Made by a program: the position numbers and the translations under genes. A model generated the notes under the pieces. That model was given only the letters and a program-made list of their open reading frames with translations. It did not search any database and had not been told where the DNA came from. Shown piece after piece: positions 1-9,066 of a stretch of 64,000 nucleotides of DNA (the stretch's first letter is position 1; each line of letters opens with the position of its first letter). The stretch is taken from NCBI GenBank assembly GCA_937944485.1, contig CALDYU010000005.1:372001-436000 (forward strand), written 5' to 3'. The stretch comes from an uncultured Flavobacteriaceae bacterium. GTDB lineage: Bacteria; Bacteroidota; Bacteroidia; Flavobacteriales; Flavobacteriaceae.

Positions 1-2
1 TT

Positions 3-383
3 GATCCTAAATATGGAACGACTTTAGTTGCGGATTACTCTAACTACGGAAAAATCAATGTAGATATTTTTGCTCCTGGGCACGATGTTTTCTCCACTGT
101 TCCAAATAACAAATATGAATTTGAAGGGGGCACTTCAATGGCAGCACCCGCAGTTGCCGGAGTCGCGGCCTTAATTCGATCTCAATATCCTGCCCTCAAA
201 GCAGCACAAGTAAAGAAGATAATCTTAGAATCAGGCCTGTCTATAAAGGCTAAAGTTATTTTAGGTGGCGATGAAACGAAAACAGGAAGTTTAAATGAAA
301 TTTCTAAGTCCGGAAAAATTGTGAATGCCTATAATGCCTTACTTATGGCCAAAGGGGTTAATTCAGGTAATATAAAATTATAA
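3..383 (+). CDS. Subtilisin-like S8 serine protease, C-terminal fragment
   Basis: The 5' part lies outside the window; 126 residues remain. The frame is open from base 3 and includes the subtilase catalytic-serine block G-T-S-M-A-A-P at about residues 44-50 of the fragment (the GTSMA signature of family S8), followed by the usual helix V-A-G-V-A-A-L-I. Upstream, the I-F-A-P-G segment matches the strand before the active site in subtilases. The end comes about 75 residues after the Ser, so there is no T9SS sorting domain. It is probably an exported protease, although the signal peptide cannot be seen. Six bases separate it from the next gene, so the two are likely cotranscribed. Confidence 0.9.
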   Translation, partial: DPKYGTTLVADYSNYGKINVDIFAPGHDVFSTVPNNKYEFEGGTSMAAPAVAGVAALIRSQYPALKAAQVKKIILESGLSIKAKVILGGDETKTGSLNEISKSGKIVNAYNALLMAKGVNSGNIKL

Positions 384-389
384 TACATC

Positions 390-2273
390 ATGAGACATAC
401 ATATTTAAATTCATTGTTCTTTTATATTTCGTTTCTCTGCTTTGCTACATGTGTAATGGCTCAAAACACTTCCAGTTATTGGCAACAACATGTTGATTAT
501 ACTATGAAGGTAGACATGAATGTTGAGAACTTTCAATACACAGGTACTCAAAAACTGATATACACCAATAATTCTCCTGATCAAATAACTCGTGTGTATT
601 ATCACCTCTATTTCAATGCCTTTCAACCGGGAAGCGAAATGGATATGCGGCTTCAAAATATTGCAGACCCAGATAGAAGAATGACAACTAAAGATAAGAA
701 AAGTCGAATTGCTTCGCTTACAGAGACTGAAATTGGTTATTTACATCCTATTTCATTAAAACAGGATGGCACAGACGTTAAATTCAATGAAGAAGGTACT
801 ATTCTGGTAGTTGATTTAGCAAAGGCTATTCCAGCGGGTGGGAAAACGACATTCGATATGGAATTCAAAGGCCAAGTACCCGTTCATATTCGTCGTGCAG
901 GAAGAAATAATAAAGATGGCGTTGCCCTTTCTATGAGTCAATGGTATCCTAAATTGGCTGAATATGATTTTGAAGGTTGGCACGCTGACCCTTATATCGC
1001 AAGGGAATTTCACGGGGTTTGGGGAAATTTCGATGTCAAGCTTACAATAGACAAAAACTATATCGTTGGTGGAACAGGATATCTACAAAACCCTCAAGAA
1101 ATAGGACATGGTTATCAAGCTCCCGGAACAAAGCTTAAAAAGCAAAAGCGCAAAAAATTTACTTGGCATTTTAAGGCCCCTATGGTTCATGATTTTATGT
1201 GGGCTGCTGACCCCGAATATGTGCATGACACGCTGCAAATGGAAAACGGCACAACCCTACACTTTTTGTATAAAAACGATTCGATTTATAGAGATACTTG
1301 GAAGAAAGTACAGCCTCTAACTGAAAAAGCAATGGTGTTTTTTAATAAGAATATAGGTGAATACCCGTACAAGCAGTACTCTGTTATTCAAGGTGGAGAC
1401 GGCGGAATGGAATACGCCATGGGCACTTTAATCACAGGAGGCGACAAACCAGGAAGTGTTATTGGAACAATGATTCATGAGTTAGCGCATTCATGGTTTC
1501 AACATGTTTTGGCAACAAATGAAGCCAAACACGAATGGATGGACGAAGGATTTACTTCATTCGTTTCAGCGCTTTGTAGTAATGAAATTAGAGAACAGAA
1601 TAAAGAAAACCCTTTTGAAGGTTCTTACAAAGGCTATTATTCCTTAGCTAAATCTGGTAAAGAACAACCACAATCTACACATGCCGACCGTTACGATTCA
1701 AATACGCCTTATGGCATCTCAGCGTATAGCAAAGGAGCCATTTTTCTTTCACAATTGGGTTATGTTATCGGTCAAGACAAACTAATGGAAACCATCAGAA
1801 AATATTATGCCGATTTTAAATTCAAGCACCCTGTGCCCAATGATATTAAACGGACGGCGGAAAAGGTTTCTGGCATCGAATTAGATTGGTATCTGACAGA
1901 TTGGACACAAACGACGAACACTATTGACTATGGCATAAAAACGGTAGTCGCTGATGGTCGAAAAACACAAATTAATCTTGAACGCATAGGTCTTATGCCA
2001 ATGCCAATAGATCTTTTAGTGGTATACAATGATGATTCACAAGAAACGTTTTATGCACCATTGCGAATGATGCGTGGTGAAAAAGAAAATCCGTACCCGC
2101 AAATAAAAAGAACTGTTATAGAAGATTGGCCCTGGGCAAACCCATCATATAATTTTAGTGTTGATCGTCCTATAGAAGATATCAAAGCAATTATGATCGA
2201 CCCATCTCAATTGATGGCCGATGTGGATCAAGAGAATAACATTTGGCAGCCAACGCCTGTGTCAAAGAATTAA
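390..2273 (+). CDS. M1 family metallopeptidase (aminopeptidase), exported
   Basis: A zinc aminopeptidase of the gluzincin M1 family, 627 residues. The N-terminus has a signal peptide ending near C-V-M-A-Q (residue 25). The zinc site H-E-L-A-H is at residues 363-367 with the third ligand Glu at 386 in W-M-D-E-G-F, the canonical HExxH-x18-E spacing. G-G-M-E-Y at about 338 stands in for the substrate-binding GAMEN motif, as in bacterial exported relatives. The N-terminal beta domain precedes the catalytic domain, and the protein lacks the long C-terminal HEAT-like domain of PepN. Likely role: periplasmic or surface peptide degradation, together with the upstream subtilase. It is separated from rnpA by only 3 bases. 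Confidence 0.92.
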   Translation: MRHTYLNSLFFYISFLCFATCVMAQNTSSYWQQHVDYTMKVDMNVENFQYTGTQKLIYTNNSPDQITRVYYHLYFNAFQPGSEMDMRLQNIADPDRRMTTKDKKSRIASLTETEIGYLHPISLKQDGTDVKFNEEGTILVVDLAKAIPAGGKTTFDMEFKGQVPVHIRRAGRNNKDGVALSMSQWYPKLAEYDFEGWHADPYIAREFHGVWGNFDVKLTIDKNYIVGGTGYLQNPQEIGHGYQAPGTKLKKQKRKKFTWHFKAPMVHDFMWAADPEYVHDTLQMENGTTLHFLYKNDSIYRDTWKKVQPLTEKAMVFFNKNIGEYPYKQYSVIQGGDGGMEYAMGTLITGGDKPGSVIGTMIHELAHSWFQHVLATNEAKHEWMDEGFTSFVSALCSNEIREQNKENPFEGSYKGYYSLAKSGKEQPQSTHADRYDSNTPYGISAYSKGAIFLSQLGYVIGQDKLMETIRKYYADFKFKHPVPNDIKRTAEKVSGIELDWYLTDWTQTTNTIDYGIKTVVADGRKTQINLERIGLMPMPIDLLVVYNDDSQETFYAPLRMMRGEKENPYPQIKRTVIEDWPWANPSYNFSVDRPIEDIKAIMIDPSQLMADVDQENNIWQPTPVSKN

Positions 2274-2276
2274 GGT

Positions 2277-2651
2277 ATGGGATTGTCCTTCCCAAAAAAA
2301 GAAAAGCTAAAAAGCAAAAAACTAATTGAACAACTTTTTGTTGAAGGAAATAGTGTTTCAAGCTTTCCCATTAAACTTATATACCTGCAAACGAAACTAC
2401 CCTTTGAAGTGGCTATACAGGCAGGGGTTTCTGTGCCTAAAAAAAACTTCAAAAGTGCCGTAAAACGCAACCGCATTAAACGATTGATGCGAGAAAGCTA
2501 TCGCCTTAATAAAGCACTTGTTTTTAACAATAGTAAAGGCTCTTTTGCGTTTCTATTTTTATACCTTGGTAAGGAGATGCCTGATTTTACACTTGTAGAT
2601 AAAAATTTGAAAGCAGCACTTCATAAATTCAAAAAATTAAATGATGAATAA
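2277..2651 (+). CDS. rnpA: Ribonuclease P protein component
   Basis: The small protein subunit of RNase P, which assists the catalytic RNA in removing 5' leaders from pre-tRNAs. The 124-residue length is normal. The family signature is present at about residues 50-75: V-P-K-K-N-F-K-S-A-V-K-R-N-R-I-K-R-L, with the conserved R-N-R core that contacts RNA, followed by R-E-S-Y-R. The ATG at 2277 follows the M1 peptidase stop by 3 bases, and the 3' end overlaps the S41 protease by 11 bases, so translation is probably coupled. There is no rpmH next to it, unlike the classical rpmH-rnpA pair. Confidence 0.95.
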   Translation: MGLSFPKKEKLKSKKLIEQLFVEGNSVSSFPIKLIYLQTKLPFEVAIQAGVSVPKKNFKSAVKRNRIKRLMRESYRLNKALVFNNSKGSFAFLFLYLGKEMPDFTLVDKNLKAALHKFKKLNDE

Positions 2652-4272
2652 TATGTTTAAAAAGAAAGTAATCATTCCGACGTTTGCTGTTATCATTTTA
2701 GTCGTTGGTAGTAGTTTTAAAAGCGACTTCTTCGAAATTGCCAAGCAAATAGAAATTTTTACAACACTTTTTAAAGAGTTAAACATGAACTATGTTGATG
2801 AGACAAATCCGGCAGAGTTAATGGATACGGCTATTAAAAATATGCTCAACGATTTAGACCCATACACTAAATTTTTAAACGAGCAAGATGTTGAGGCTTA
2901 TAAAATTAATAATGCCGGCGAATATTCTGGTATTGGTTCAACGGTACGCTCTTTTAAAGACAAGTTGGTTATTATAGAACCGTACAAAGGTTACCCTGCC
3001 GACAAGGCGGGCTTAAAAGCAGGAGACGAAATCATCAAAATCGGCGATGTTAATGTGTCTGATTTTGATGATAATGCTAGTGAGCTTTTAAAGGGTGCAA
3101 ATAATACCGCAGTAGAAGTTACTTATAAAAGACAAGGTGAAGTCAAAACAACGCGTATTACTAGAGGTGCTGTAGAGGTAGATGCCGTTCCTTTCTATAA
3201 AATGATTGATGATAAAACTGGTTATATTGTCTTGGCTAAATTTAATGCAAAAGCTTCTAGTCAAACCAAAGCAGCCTTAATTGATCTTCAAGGAAAAGGG
3301 GCGCAAAGTATCATATTAGATCTGCGCGGTAACCCTGGGGGTCTATTATCTGAGGCTATTGAAGTGACGAACCTTTTTATAGACAAAGGAGAACTTATCG
3401 TCACAACAAAATCAAAGGTAAAAAAATTCAATCGTGAATATAAGACCAAAAACAAGCCTGTTGACACTGAAATTCCTTTGGTGATTTTAGTAAATGGAAG
3501 TAGCGCTTCCGCTAGTGAAATTGTTTCAGGAGGGTTACAAGATCTAGATCGTGCTGTAATAATGGGTGCTCGGAGTTTCGGCAAAGGGTTGGTTCAACGC
3601 CCACTTCGTCTTACATACGGAACCCAATTAAAAGTTACTATTTCAAGATATTTTACTCCCTCAGGCAGATGTATTCAATCATTAGATTATTGGAATCGCG
3701 ATGAAAACAACAAAGCGGTGCGCAATACTACTTTCAATGAATTCAAAACAAGAAACGGACGTAAGGTTGAAGATGGTGGCGGAGTGTTACCCGAGATCGA
3801 AATTGAAGCAGTTCAGGCCAATCCATTAACAACTGCTTTACTGAATAACAATGTCATCTTTGATTATGCTACAGATTATTACTATAAAAATCAATTGAGC
3901 GATATTAATAACTTTAAATTTACAACCGCTGATTTTCAAGATTTTAAAACCTTTGTTGCTCAAAGTGGTTTCTCTTTTGAAACGAAGACTGAAAAGGCAA
4001 TCAAAGAAGCAATGTCGAATAAAGAAGATGCTATATTCAATAGTGCTGTAGCGCAAGATTTCAAAACTTTATTATTAGATATAGAAAAAAGTAAAATCGC
4101 GGCTTTAGAAAATCATCAAAAAGAGATTCAAAGTAAATTAGAAGATGAGATTGTAAAGCGTTATTTCTACCGTGAAGGACTTTATGACTATTATTTAAAA
4201 AATGACGATGCCATCTTAGCCGCTACAGAGTTGTTGGGAAATACGAAGAAATACGAAGAAATTTTAAAGTAG
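2641..4272 (+). CDS. C-terminal processing peptidase (S41 family, PDZ domain)
   Basis: A tail-specific Ser/Lys protease of 543 residues acting in the cell envelope. An N-terminal hydrophobic segment (about residues 8-22) serves as signal peptide or anchor. A PDZ domain follows at about 90-175 with the peptide-binding loop region near Y-S-G-I-G. The catalytic domain carries the S-A-S-A-S-E block with Ser290 and, 25 residues later, Lys315 in F-G-K-G-L-V-Q, the same spacing as the Ser430/Lys455 dyad of E. coli Tsp. The strand L-D-L-R-G-N-P-G-G is also typical. The C-terminal 150 residues are predicted helical. It overlaps rnpA by 11 bases and meets a convergent gene 4 bases downstream. Confidence 0.93.
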   Translation: MMNNMFKKKVIIPTFAVIILVVGSSFKSDFFEIAKQIEIFTTLFKELNMNYVDETNPAELMDTAIKNMLNDLDPYTKFLNEQDVEAYKINNAGEYSGIGSTVRSFKDKLVIIEPYKGYPADKAGLKAGDEIIKIGDVNVSDFDDNASELLKGANNTAVEVTYKRQGEVKTTRITRGAVEVDAVPFYKMIDDKTGYIVLAKFNAKASSQTKAALIDLQGKGAQSIILDLRGNPGGLLSEAIEVTNLFIDKGELIVTTKSKVKKFNREYKTKNKPVDTEIPLVILVNGSSASASEIVSGGLQDLDRAVIMGARSFGKGLVQRPLRLTYGTQLKVTISRYFTPSGRCIQSLDYWNRDENNKAVRNTTFNEFKTRNGRKVEDGGGVLPEIEIEAVQANPLTTALLNNNVIFDYATDYYYKNQLSDINNFKFTTADFQDFKTFVAQSGFSFETKTEKAIKEAMSNKEDAIFNSAVAQDFKTLLLDIEKSKIAALENHQKEIQSKLEDEIVKRYFYREGLYDYYLKNDDAILAATELLGNTKKYEEILK

Positions 4273-4276
4273 GGTT

Positions 4277-4813
4277 TTACCAAGTATATTCTGGTGGCTC
4301 AATGCCATTCATGCGTAAATACAAATTTGATTTTGCGCGATGATTTGCCAAATGATCTTGCACATAAAATAATGCAAATGCACGACTGACAATATTACCA
4401 CTATGGTACATTTTACACATCTCATCTAGTTTCTTTTGCTCAATAGTCTGAATTACTTCCGTCGTGTATTTAAAACTCGCTTTCATAAAAAACAAGATCT
4501 CTGTTTTCGTCATTTTAGAGGCCTCAGGTGTGTTTGGAATTACCTCAAGGCCTTGTACATATCGTTGTGTCAAAAGTTTATTAGCGGCAGCAATATGAAC
4601 CATCTGTTCCGCAAAAGTTTTGCTCACTGTTGTTGGTCTAAAGCTGTACAATTCTTCGGGCATTGCCTTAGCGACATCCATACAATGCTCCGTTGCCTCT
4701 ATCCAAACTGGTAAATACATCTTTGTAAATTCAGTTTTGGTAAGTGTGTCATTCTGCGCATGACTTACCAGAACAAAAAGCAACATCAAAAGTGAAACAG
4801 TTCTCTTTTTCAT
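4277..4813 (-). CDS. DinB-family protein, exported
   Basis: A 178-residue protein with an N-terminal signal peptide (V-S-H-A-Q at about 20). The remainder fits a four-helix DinB/YfiT-like bundle: F-A-E-Q-M-V-H-I-A at the end of helix 2 and D-H-L-A-N-H-R near the C-terminus supply the three metal-binding histidines usual in this superfamily, and the ending R-M-N-G-I-E-P-P is a common DinB terminus. Exported DinB proteins are frequent in Bacteroidota, but their substrate is generally unknown; thiol-dependent transferase activity is known for some family members. It lies 20 bases downstream of the DUF5009 gene on the same strand. Confidence 0.85.
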   Translation of the reverse strand: MKKRTVSLLMLLFVLVSHAQNDTLTKTEFTKMYLPVWIEATEHCMDVAKAMPEELYSFRPTTVSKTFAEQMVHIAAANKLLTQRYVQGLEVIPNTPEASKMTKTEILFFMKASFKYTTEVIQTIEQKKLDEMCKMYHSGNIVSRAFALFYVQDHLANHRAKSNLYLRMNGIEPPEYTW

Positions 4814-4833
4814 AGTTTGATACTATTTTAAAA

Positions 4834-5940
4834 TTATACTTTGAAATAGACTTTATGCTTGTCTAAGAAATAGGTAATATACCAAAAGATAAAGAGTACA
4901 AATAATGCGTTGATTACCATAATTGCATTTTCAGAAAGGCCTAGCGGTGAAAGAAGTCCATTTGTCCAAATTTTACCAAAACCTCGAAACCATTGCACGC
5001 CTAAGGTCTCTGAAAAAAGATAAATAAAAATCGAATTCGTGCCAACTACAGAAAAAATCTTCAGCCATTTTGGTTGTTTCTTTTTCATATCAATCAACCA
5101 ATAAAACAAACTTAAAGTCAATATGGCAAAACCGCCAGAGGCTAATGTAAATGAGGAAGTAGCAATTCTTTTTATAATTGGCGTAATATTAAGCCAATCC
5201 ATAGTAAAACCCAAAATTAAAAAAGCTGAGCCCCAAATTATAAAGGGTTTTATTTTTTCTGCGTGTAATTTGTGACTTAATAAAATCTGCCCACAAATAA
5301 CGCCCCAAATCGTATGCGCCGCCGTAGGTATGAAATTAACAAACACCCAATATCCGTCATTAACTTGACCCATGGTCAACCTATCTACCCATGAACCAAA
5401 GCTTTCATGGCCTTGAGCGTAAGGCGATTCAGGATTATACATTCTATAGAATATTTCAGTTATAATCAGTAACCCTATAGAAATGCCCATCTGAAATTTA
5501 TGAGGTAGATTCATAATAGTATAAGCAATCAAAATTGTGAAAGCCAGTTGTACCAATACATTCCATAGTTCCCAAACCAAAGCATTGCTATAAACGCAAT
5601 GCAATAAGGTGCCGAAAGCGAAAAGTAAGAAGCAACGACGTATGATATGTCTAGTCGCTTTTGAACGGCTATCTATAGCAAGCCGCTTTCGTAATGAAAA
5701 AGGCATTGCAACGCCTACAATGAACATAAAAAAAGGTTGTATTAAATCCCAAAAACGTAATCCGTTCCATGGGTGGTGATGTAATTGATGTGCAATTCCT
5801 GAAAATGCTGTTCCTTCTGTCAATTCAGTAAAACTGTGGTGAAAGCCTGCTGCTTCAGCAATAAGTAAAAACATAATCAGTCCGCGAAAAACATCTAAAG
5901 AATAAAGTCGTTTAGAAACATTTGCTGCTAGTTGCGACAT
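4834..5940 (-). CDS. DUF5009 / HGSNAT-like membrane acyltransferase-type protein
   Basis: A 368-residue integral membrane protein with about ten hydrophobic segments. The opening L-Y-S-L-D-V-F-R-G-L-I-M is the hallmark of the DUF5009/DUF1624 group, related to heparan-alpha-glucosaminide N-acetyltransferase (NagX-like). His residues in the first periplasmic loop (L-H-H-H-P-W-N-G-L-R-F-W-D) resemble the region that carries the acetyl-accepting His in the human enzyme. The likely role is acyl transfer to a sugar across the inner membrane; the substrate is unknown. It shares a leftward unit with the DinB gene and is divergent from the MBL lipoprotein gene. Confidence 0.8.
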   Translation of the reverse strand: MSQLAANVSKRLYSLDVFRGLIMFLLIAEAAGFHHSFTELTEGTAFSGIAHQLHHHPWNGLRFWDLIQPFFMFIVGVAMPFSLRKRLAIDSRSKATRHIIRRCFLLFAFGTLLHCVYSNALVWELWNVLVQLAFTILIAYTIMNLPHKFQMGISIGLLIITEIFYRMYNPESPYAQGHESFGSWVDRLTMGQVNDGYWVFVNFIPTAAHTIWGVICGQILLSHKLHAEKIKPFIIWGSAFLILGFTMDWLNITPIIKRIATSSFTLASGGFAILTLSLFYWLIDMKKKQPKWLKIFSVVGTNSIFIYLFSETLGVQWFRGFGKIWTNGLLSPLGLSENAIMVINALFVLFIFWYITYFLDKHKVYFKV

Positions 5941-6035
5941 TTCAGCTTAGTTAATTGGTTCGTTCTTCAATTTAATCAATTATCTAAAACTATGCTGATA
6001 ATTAAAATCAAAGCTTTATTAGATAGAATTTTCTT

Positions 6036-6043
6036 TACCTTAG
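6036..6043 (+). promoter_or_regulatory. Weak -7 box for the MBL lipoprotein gene
   Basis: TACCTTAG differs in one base from the Bacteroidota -7 consensus TAnnTTTG and lies 18 bases before the TTG start at 6062. No clear -33 box is visible. Confidence 0.35.
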
Positions 6044-6061
6044 ATTACTTAAATAAAACCG

Positions 6062-7033
6062 TTGAGAAATTATTGTTTATTTGTTATTGGCCTTATAATA
6101 ATTCTTCTGTCTTGTAACGAAAAACAAGAAAAGAAAACGCTTTTAGAACAAGAATCCGAAATTTCATCGGAGGCTTCGCTTATTATTCTGGGCACCGTTC
6201 AAGATGCTGGCTCGCCCCATATTGCGTGTAAAAGAGCTTGTTGCTCAAACTTATTTGAAAACCCTAATTCGAATAGAAAAGTAGTCTCTTTAGGGTTTGT
6301 TGACCATGATAATAAGCAAACTTTTCTTTTCGATGCCACCCCTGATATAACCGAACAAATTAAGCTTCTAAAAAGGAATGCTTCATGGCCGACTGGCGAA
6401 TTGCCCAATGGTATTTTCTTAACGCATGCTCACATAGGGCATTACTCTGGTCTCATGTATTTAGGAAAAGAAGCCACTAATGCCAATGCTGTTCCAATAT
6501 ATGCGATGCCAAAAATGAAAAACTTTTTAGAACAAAACGGGCCATGGAGCCAGCTAGTTACTCAAAAGAATATTGACATACATTTAATTGAAGATGCAGT
6601 GCCCCTTTCGATGACCTCTAACCTAAAGGTAATTCCATTACTAGTACCGCATCGTGATGAGTTTTCAGAAACAGTTGGTTATAAAATTATTGGTCCGAAT
6701 AAAAGCGCTTTGTTTATTCCAGATATTGATAAATGGGAAAAATGGAGTCGCTCTATTTTAGAATTAGTAAAAACTGTAGATTACGCATTTTTAGATGCTA
6801 GTTTTTATGATGGAGATGAATTAAATACGCGCGATATTTCACAAATTCCGCATCCGTTTGTAATTGAAAGTATGGCCTTGTTTGAAACTCTTTCTAAGTC
6901 AGAAAAATCGAAAATTCACTTCATACATTTTAATCATACTAACGCCTTATTAGATATTAAAAGTAAGCAAGCCAAAAAAGTACTCGATAACGGATTTAAA
7001 ATTGCTCAGTTTAATGAAACATTTGAACTATAA
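6062..7033 (+). CDS. PqqB-like metallo-beta-lactamase-fold lipoprotein
   Basis: A 323-residue MBL-fold hydrolase. The N-terminus is a lipoprotein signal with lipobox L-L-S-C (Cys18). The core begins I-I-L-G-T-V-Q-D-A-G and has the metal motif T-H-A-H-I-G-H (HxHxGH) followed by a further His in P-H-R-D-E and Asp in P-D-I-D-K, a pattern closest to the PqqB subgroup. A C-K-R-A-C-C cluster near residue 55 recalls the structural zinc site of PqqB. No other PQQ genes are nearby, so a PQQ role is not implied. The start must be TTG, because no in-frame ATG precedes the signal peptide. It is 8 bases from the next gene, so the two are likely cotranscribed. Confidence 0.8.
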   Translation: MRNYCLFVIGLIIILLSCNEKQEKKTLLEQESEISSEASLIILGTVQDAGSPHIACKRACCSNLFENPNSNRKVVSLGFVDHDNKQTFLFDATPDITEQIKLLKRNASWPTGELPNGIFLTHAHIGHYSGLMYLGKEATNANAVPIYAMPKMKNFLEQNGPWSQLVTQKNIDIHLIEDAVPLSMTSNLKVIPLLVPHRDEFSETVGYKIIGPNKSALFIPDIDKWEKWSRSILELVKTVDYAFLDASFYDGDELNTRDISQIPHPFVIESMALFETLSKSEKSKIHFIHFNHTNALLDIKSKQAKKVLDNGFKIAQFNETFEL

Positions 7034-7041
7034 ACATCCTT

Positions 7042-9066
7042 ATGTTTTTTAAATATACTATTCTCTCAATTTTTGCTTTCTACGGATTTCAGGCTGCCGC
7101 TCAAGACAACCAATGGAAAATAGTCTCGTCAACAGAAATTGAACGGACTTTTGATGGTCAACCGTCACAAGCCTATTCAGACAATATTGAAATGGCCGGA
7201 AAACGTGTTGCTGCAATTATTTCTTACGATATTGATTCTCTTGGAAGCCTGACTATTAATCGTGAAGTGTTTTTTCCACAACTGCATCCGTTTATTAAAG
7301 AAAACGACCCTGCTTGGTATGTTTATCGTTCTTATTTGAAAGACACCTATTCTGATGAAATTCTTCCTAAGCTTTATGTTGACAACAAAATTTTTGCTCC
7401 AGGCGCCATTAAAAAAATGAGCATAAATGGTATGTTACATTTCGAACATCGTCTTTCAAAATCAGGCATCACGCTCCATAGAACTTTCTTGCCGTCAAGC
7501 TCAGAAAGGCTTTTCTTAGAAAAAATAACCTTAACCAACGAAACAAATCATACGATTAGCTTAAACTCTAGAAGCCCTAAGCTTGAATATCAAAGCGCTG
7601 GAACCGATGGAAATTTCATCACGTATATATCTTCCGATGTTCCGACTAAATTCAAAATAAAAGCGGGAGCGTCTTTTTCTTATTCTGTTCGTATTGAGGC
7701 TATCTTAAATGATGAAAAGCCAGCTTCGAAATCTGTTTCAGAAACCTTCATTGAACGCGAATCTTTTTTAAAAGCAATGTCTTCTTCATTGCAACTAGAA
7801 ACGCCTAATCAAGAATTGAATACCCTTTTCGAATTTTCTAAAATCAGAGCTTCTGAAAGTATTTTTGAATCAAAATTAGGATTAATTCATTCTCCAGGTG
7901 GTGGTCGTTACTATGTTGGCATTTGGGCGAATGACCAGGCGGAATATGTAAGTCCGTTTTTTCCTTATTTAGGCTATACTACAGGTAATGAATCTTCGAT
8001 AAATATGTACCGTGCTTTCGCTAAAAAGATAAACCCTGAATACACCAAACTACCTTATGCTTTTGAAGTAGAAGGTTTACCCCCACCAGCTCCTTTAGAT
8101 AGGGGTGATGCTGCTATGATTGCTTATGGTGCAAGTCAGTTTGCTCTGGCTTCCGGCAATCAGAAAATCGCCAATGAACTTTGGCCGTTAATTAGCTGGT
8201 GTTTAGAATATAATCATAGACAGCTAAACCCTGCAGGTGTTGTAAAATCAGAATCTGATGAAATGGAAGGTCGTGTAGAAACAGGCGCCGCTAATTTATC
8301 AACCTCATCACTCTATTACGGTGCTTTGCGTCATGCGGTTGATTTAGGAAATTCTTTGGGGAAACCGAAAAAGGTGTTGAGAAAATATAACAAACAGGCT
8401 ATGGCGCTTAATAAAGCTATTGAAAATTATTTTGGAGCTACAATAGAGGGGCTAAAAACCTACCGTTATTATGAAGGGCACAGCGCCCTTCGCCATTGGA
8501 TCTGTATGCCACTTGTTGTTGGAATTAATGACAGAAAAGAAGATACCGTTGAAGCATTATTCAACCGACTTTGGTCTGGAAATGGCGTGCATGTAGAAAA
8601 GAATAATCCCGACCCTGCCGTCTCCAAAATATTTTGGGATCGAGGAACATTATATGCTTTACGGGGAACATTACTTGCGGGAGCAACAGAAGTTTCACTA
8701 AACAAATTAGAAGAGTTTTCAAAAGAACGATTACTGGGGGCACGAGTGCCTTATGTTGTAGAGGCTTTTCCTGAGGGTAGTATGGCACACTTATCTGCCG
8801 AAAGCGGTTTATATTGTAGAGTTTTTATTGAAGGAATGTTCGGTATCAACCCTACTGGTTTAAAAAGTTTTACTGTAATGCCAAGATTGCCTAAAACATG
8901 GGATAAAATGGCACTTAGAAAAATTAAGGCCTTTAGGCAAAATTTTGATGTCGAAATCTATAGAGAATCCGGAGTAGTTCAGATTAAAATCACCGACAAC
9001 AAAAATGGTAACGTACAAACTAAAAAAGTAACTTCAGAAAACGAGCCTATTCCTTTCGAATTTTAA
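7042..9066 (+). CDS. Putative six-hairpin glycosidase-like protein, exported
   Basis: A 674-residue exported protein with a signal peptide ending near Q-A-A-A-Q (residue 21). Residues about 25-230 look like a beta-sandwich. Residues 260-600 are helix-rich with acidic/aromatic motifs such as I-W-A-N-D-Q-A-E and P-P-P-A-P-L-D-R-G-D, consistent with an (alpha/alpha)6 toroid. The C-terminus (E-G-M-F-G-I-N-P-T-G-L then M-P-R-L-P-K-T-W-D) matches the closing segment common in GH78/GH95-type six-hairpin enzymes. I infer a carbohydrate-active enzyme, but the family and substrate cannot be assigned. Its last 4 bases overlap the end of the convergent NlpC/P60 gene. Confidence 0.55.
   Translation: MFFKYTILSIFAFYGFQAAAQDNQWKIVSSTEIERTFDGQPSQAYSDNIEMAGKRVAAIISYDIDSLGSLTINREVFFPQLHPFIKENDPAWYVYRSYLKDTYSDEILPKLYVDNKIFAPGAIKKMSINGMLHFEHRLSKSGITLHRTFLPSSSERLFLEKITLTNETNHTISLNSRSPKLEYQSAGTDGNFITYISSDVPTKFKIKAGASFSYSVRIEAILNDEKPASKSVSETFIERESFLKAMSSSLQLETPNQELNTLFEFSKIRASESIFESKLGLIHSPGGGRYYVGIWANDQAEYVSPFFPYLGYTTGNESSINMYRAFAKKINPEYTKLPYAFEVEGLPPPAPLDRGDAAMIAYGASQFALASGNQKIANELWPLISWCLEYNHRQLNPAGVVKSESDEMEGRVETGAANLSTSSLYYGALRHAVDLGNSLGKPKKVLRKYNKQAMALNKAIENYFGATIEGLKTYRYYEGHSALRHWICMPLVVGINDRKEDTVEALFNRLWSGNGVHVEKNNPDPAVSKIFWDRGTLYALRGTLLAGATEVSLNKLEEFSKERLLGARVPYVVEAFPEGSMAHLSAESGLYCRVFIEGMFGINPTGLKSFTVMPRLPKTWDKMALRKIKAFRQNFDVEIYRESGVVQIKITDNKNGNVQTKKVTSENEPIPFEF

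Noticed and set aside
5932-6117. Short plus-strand frame between the DUF5009 and MBL genes
   Set aside because: It overlaps the starts of both flanking genes in other frames and has no recognisable features.
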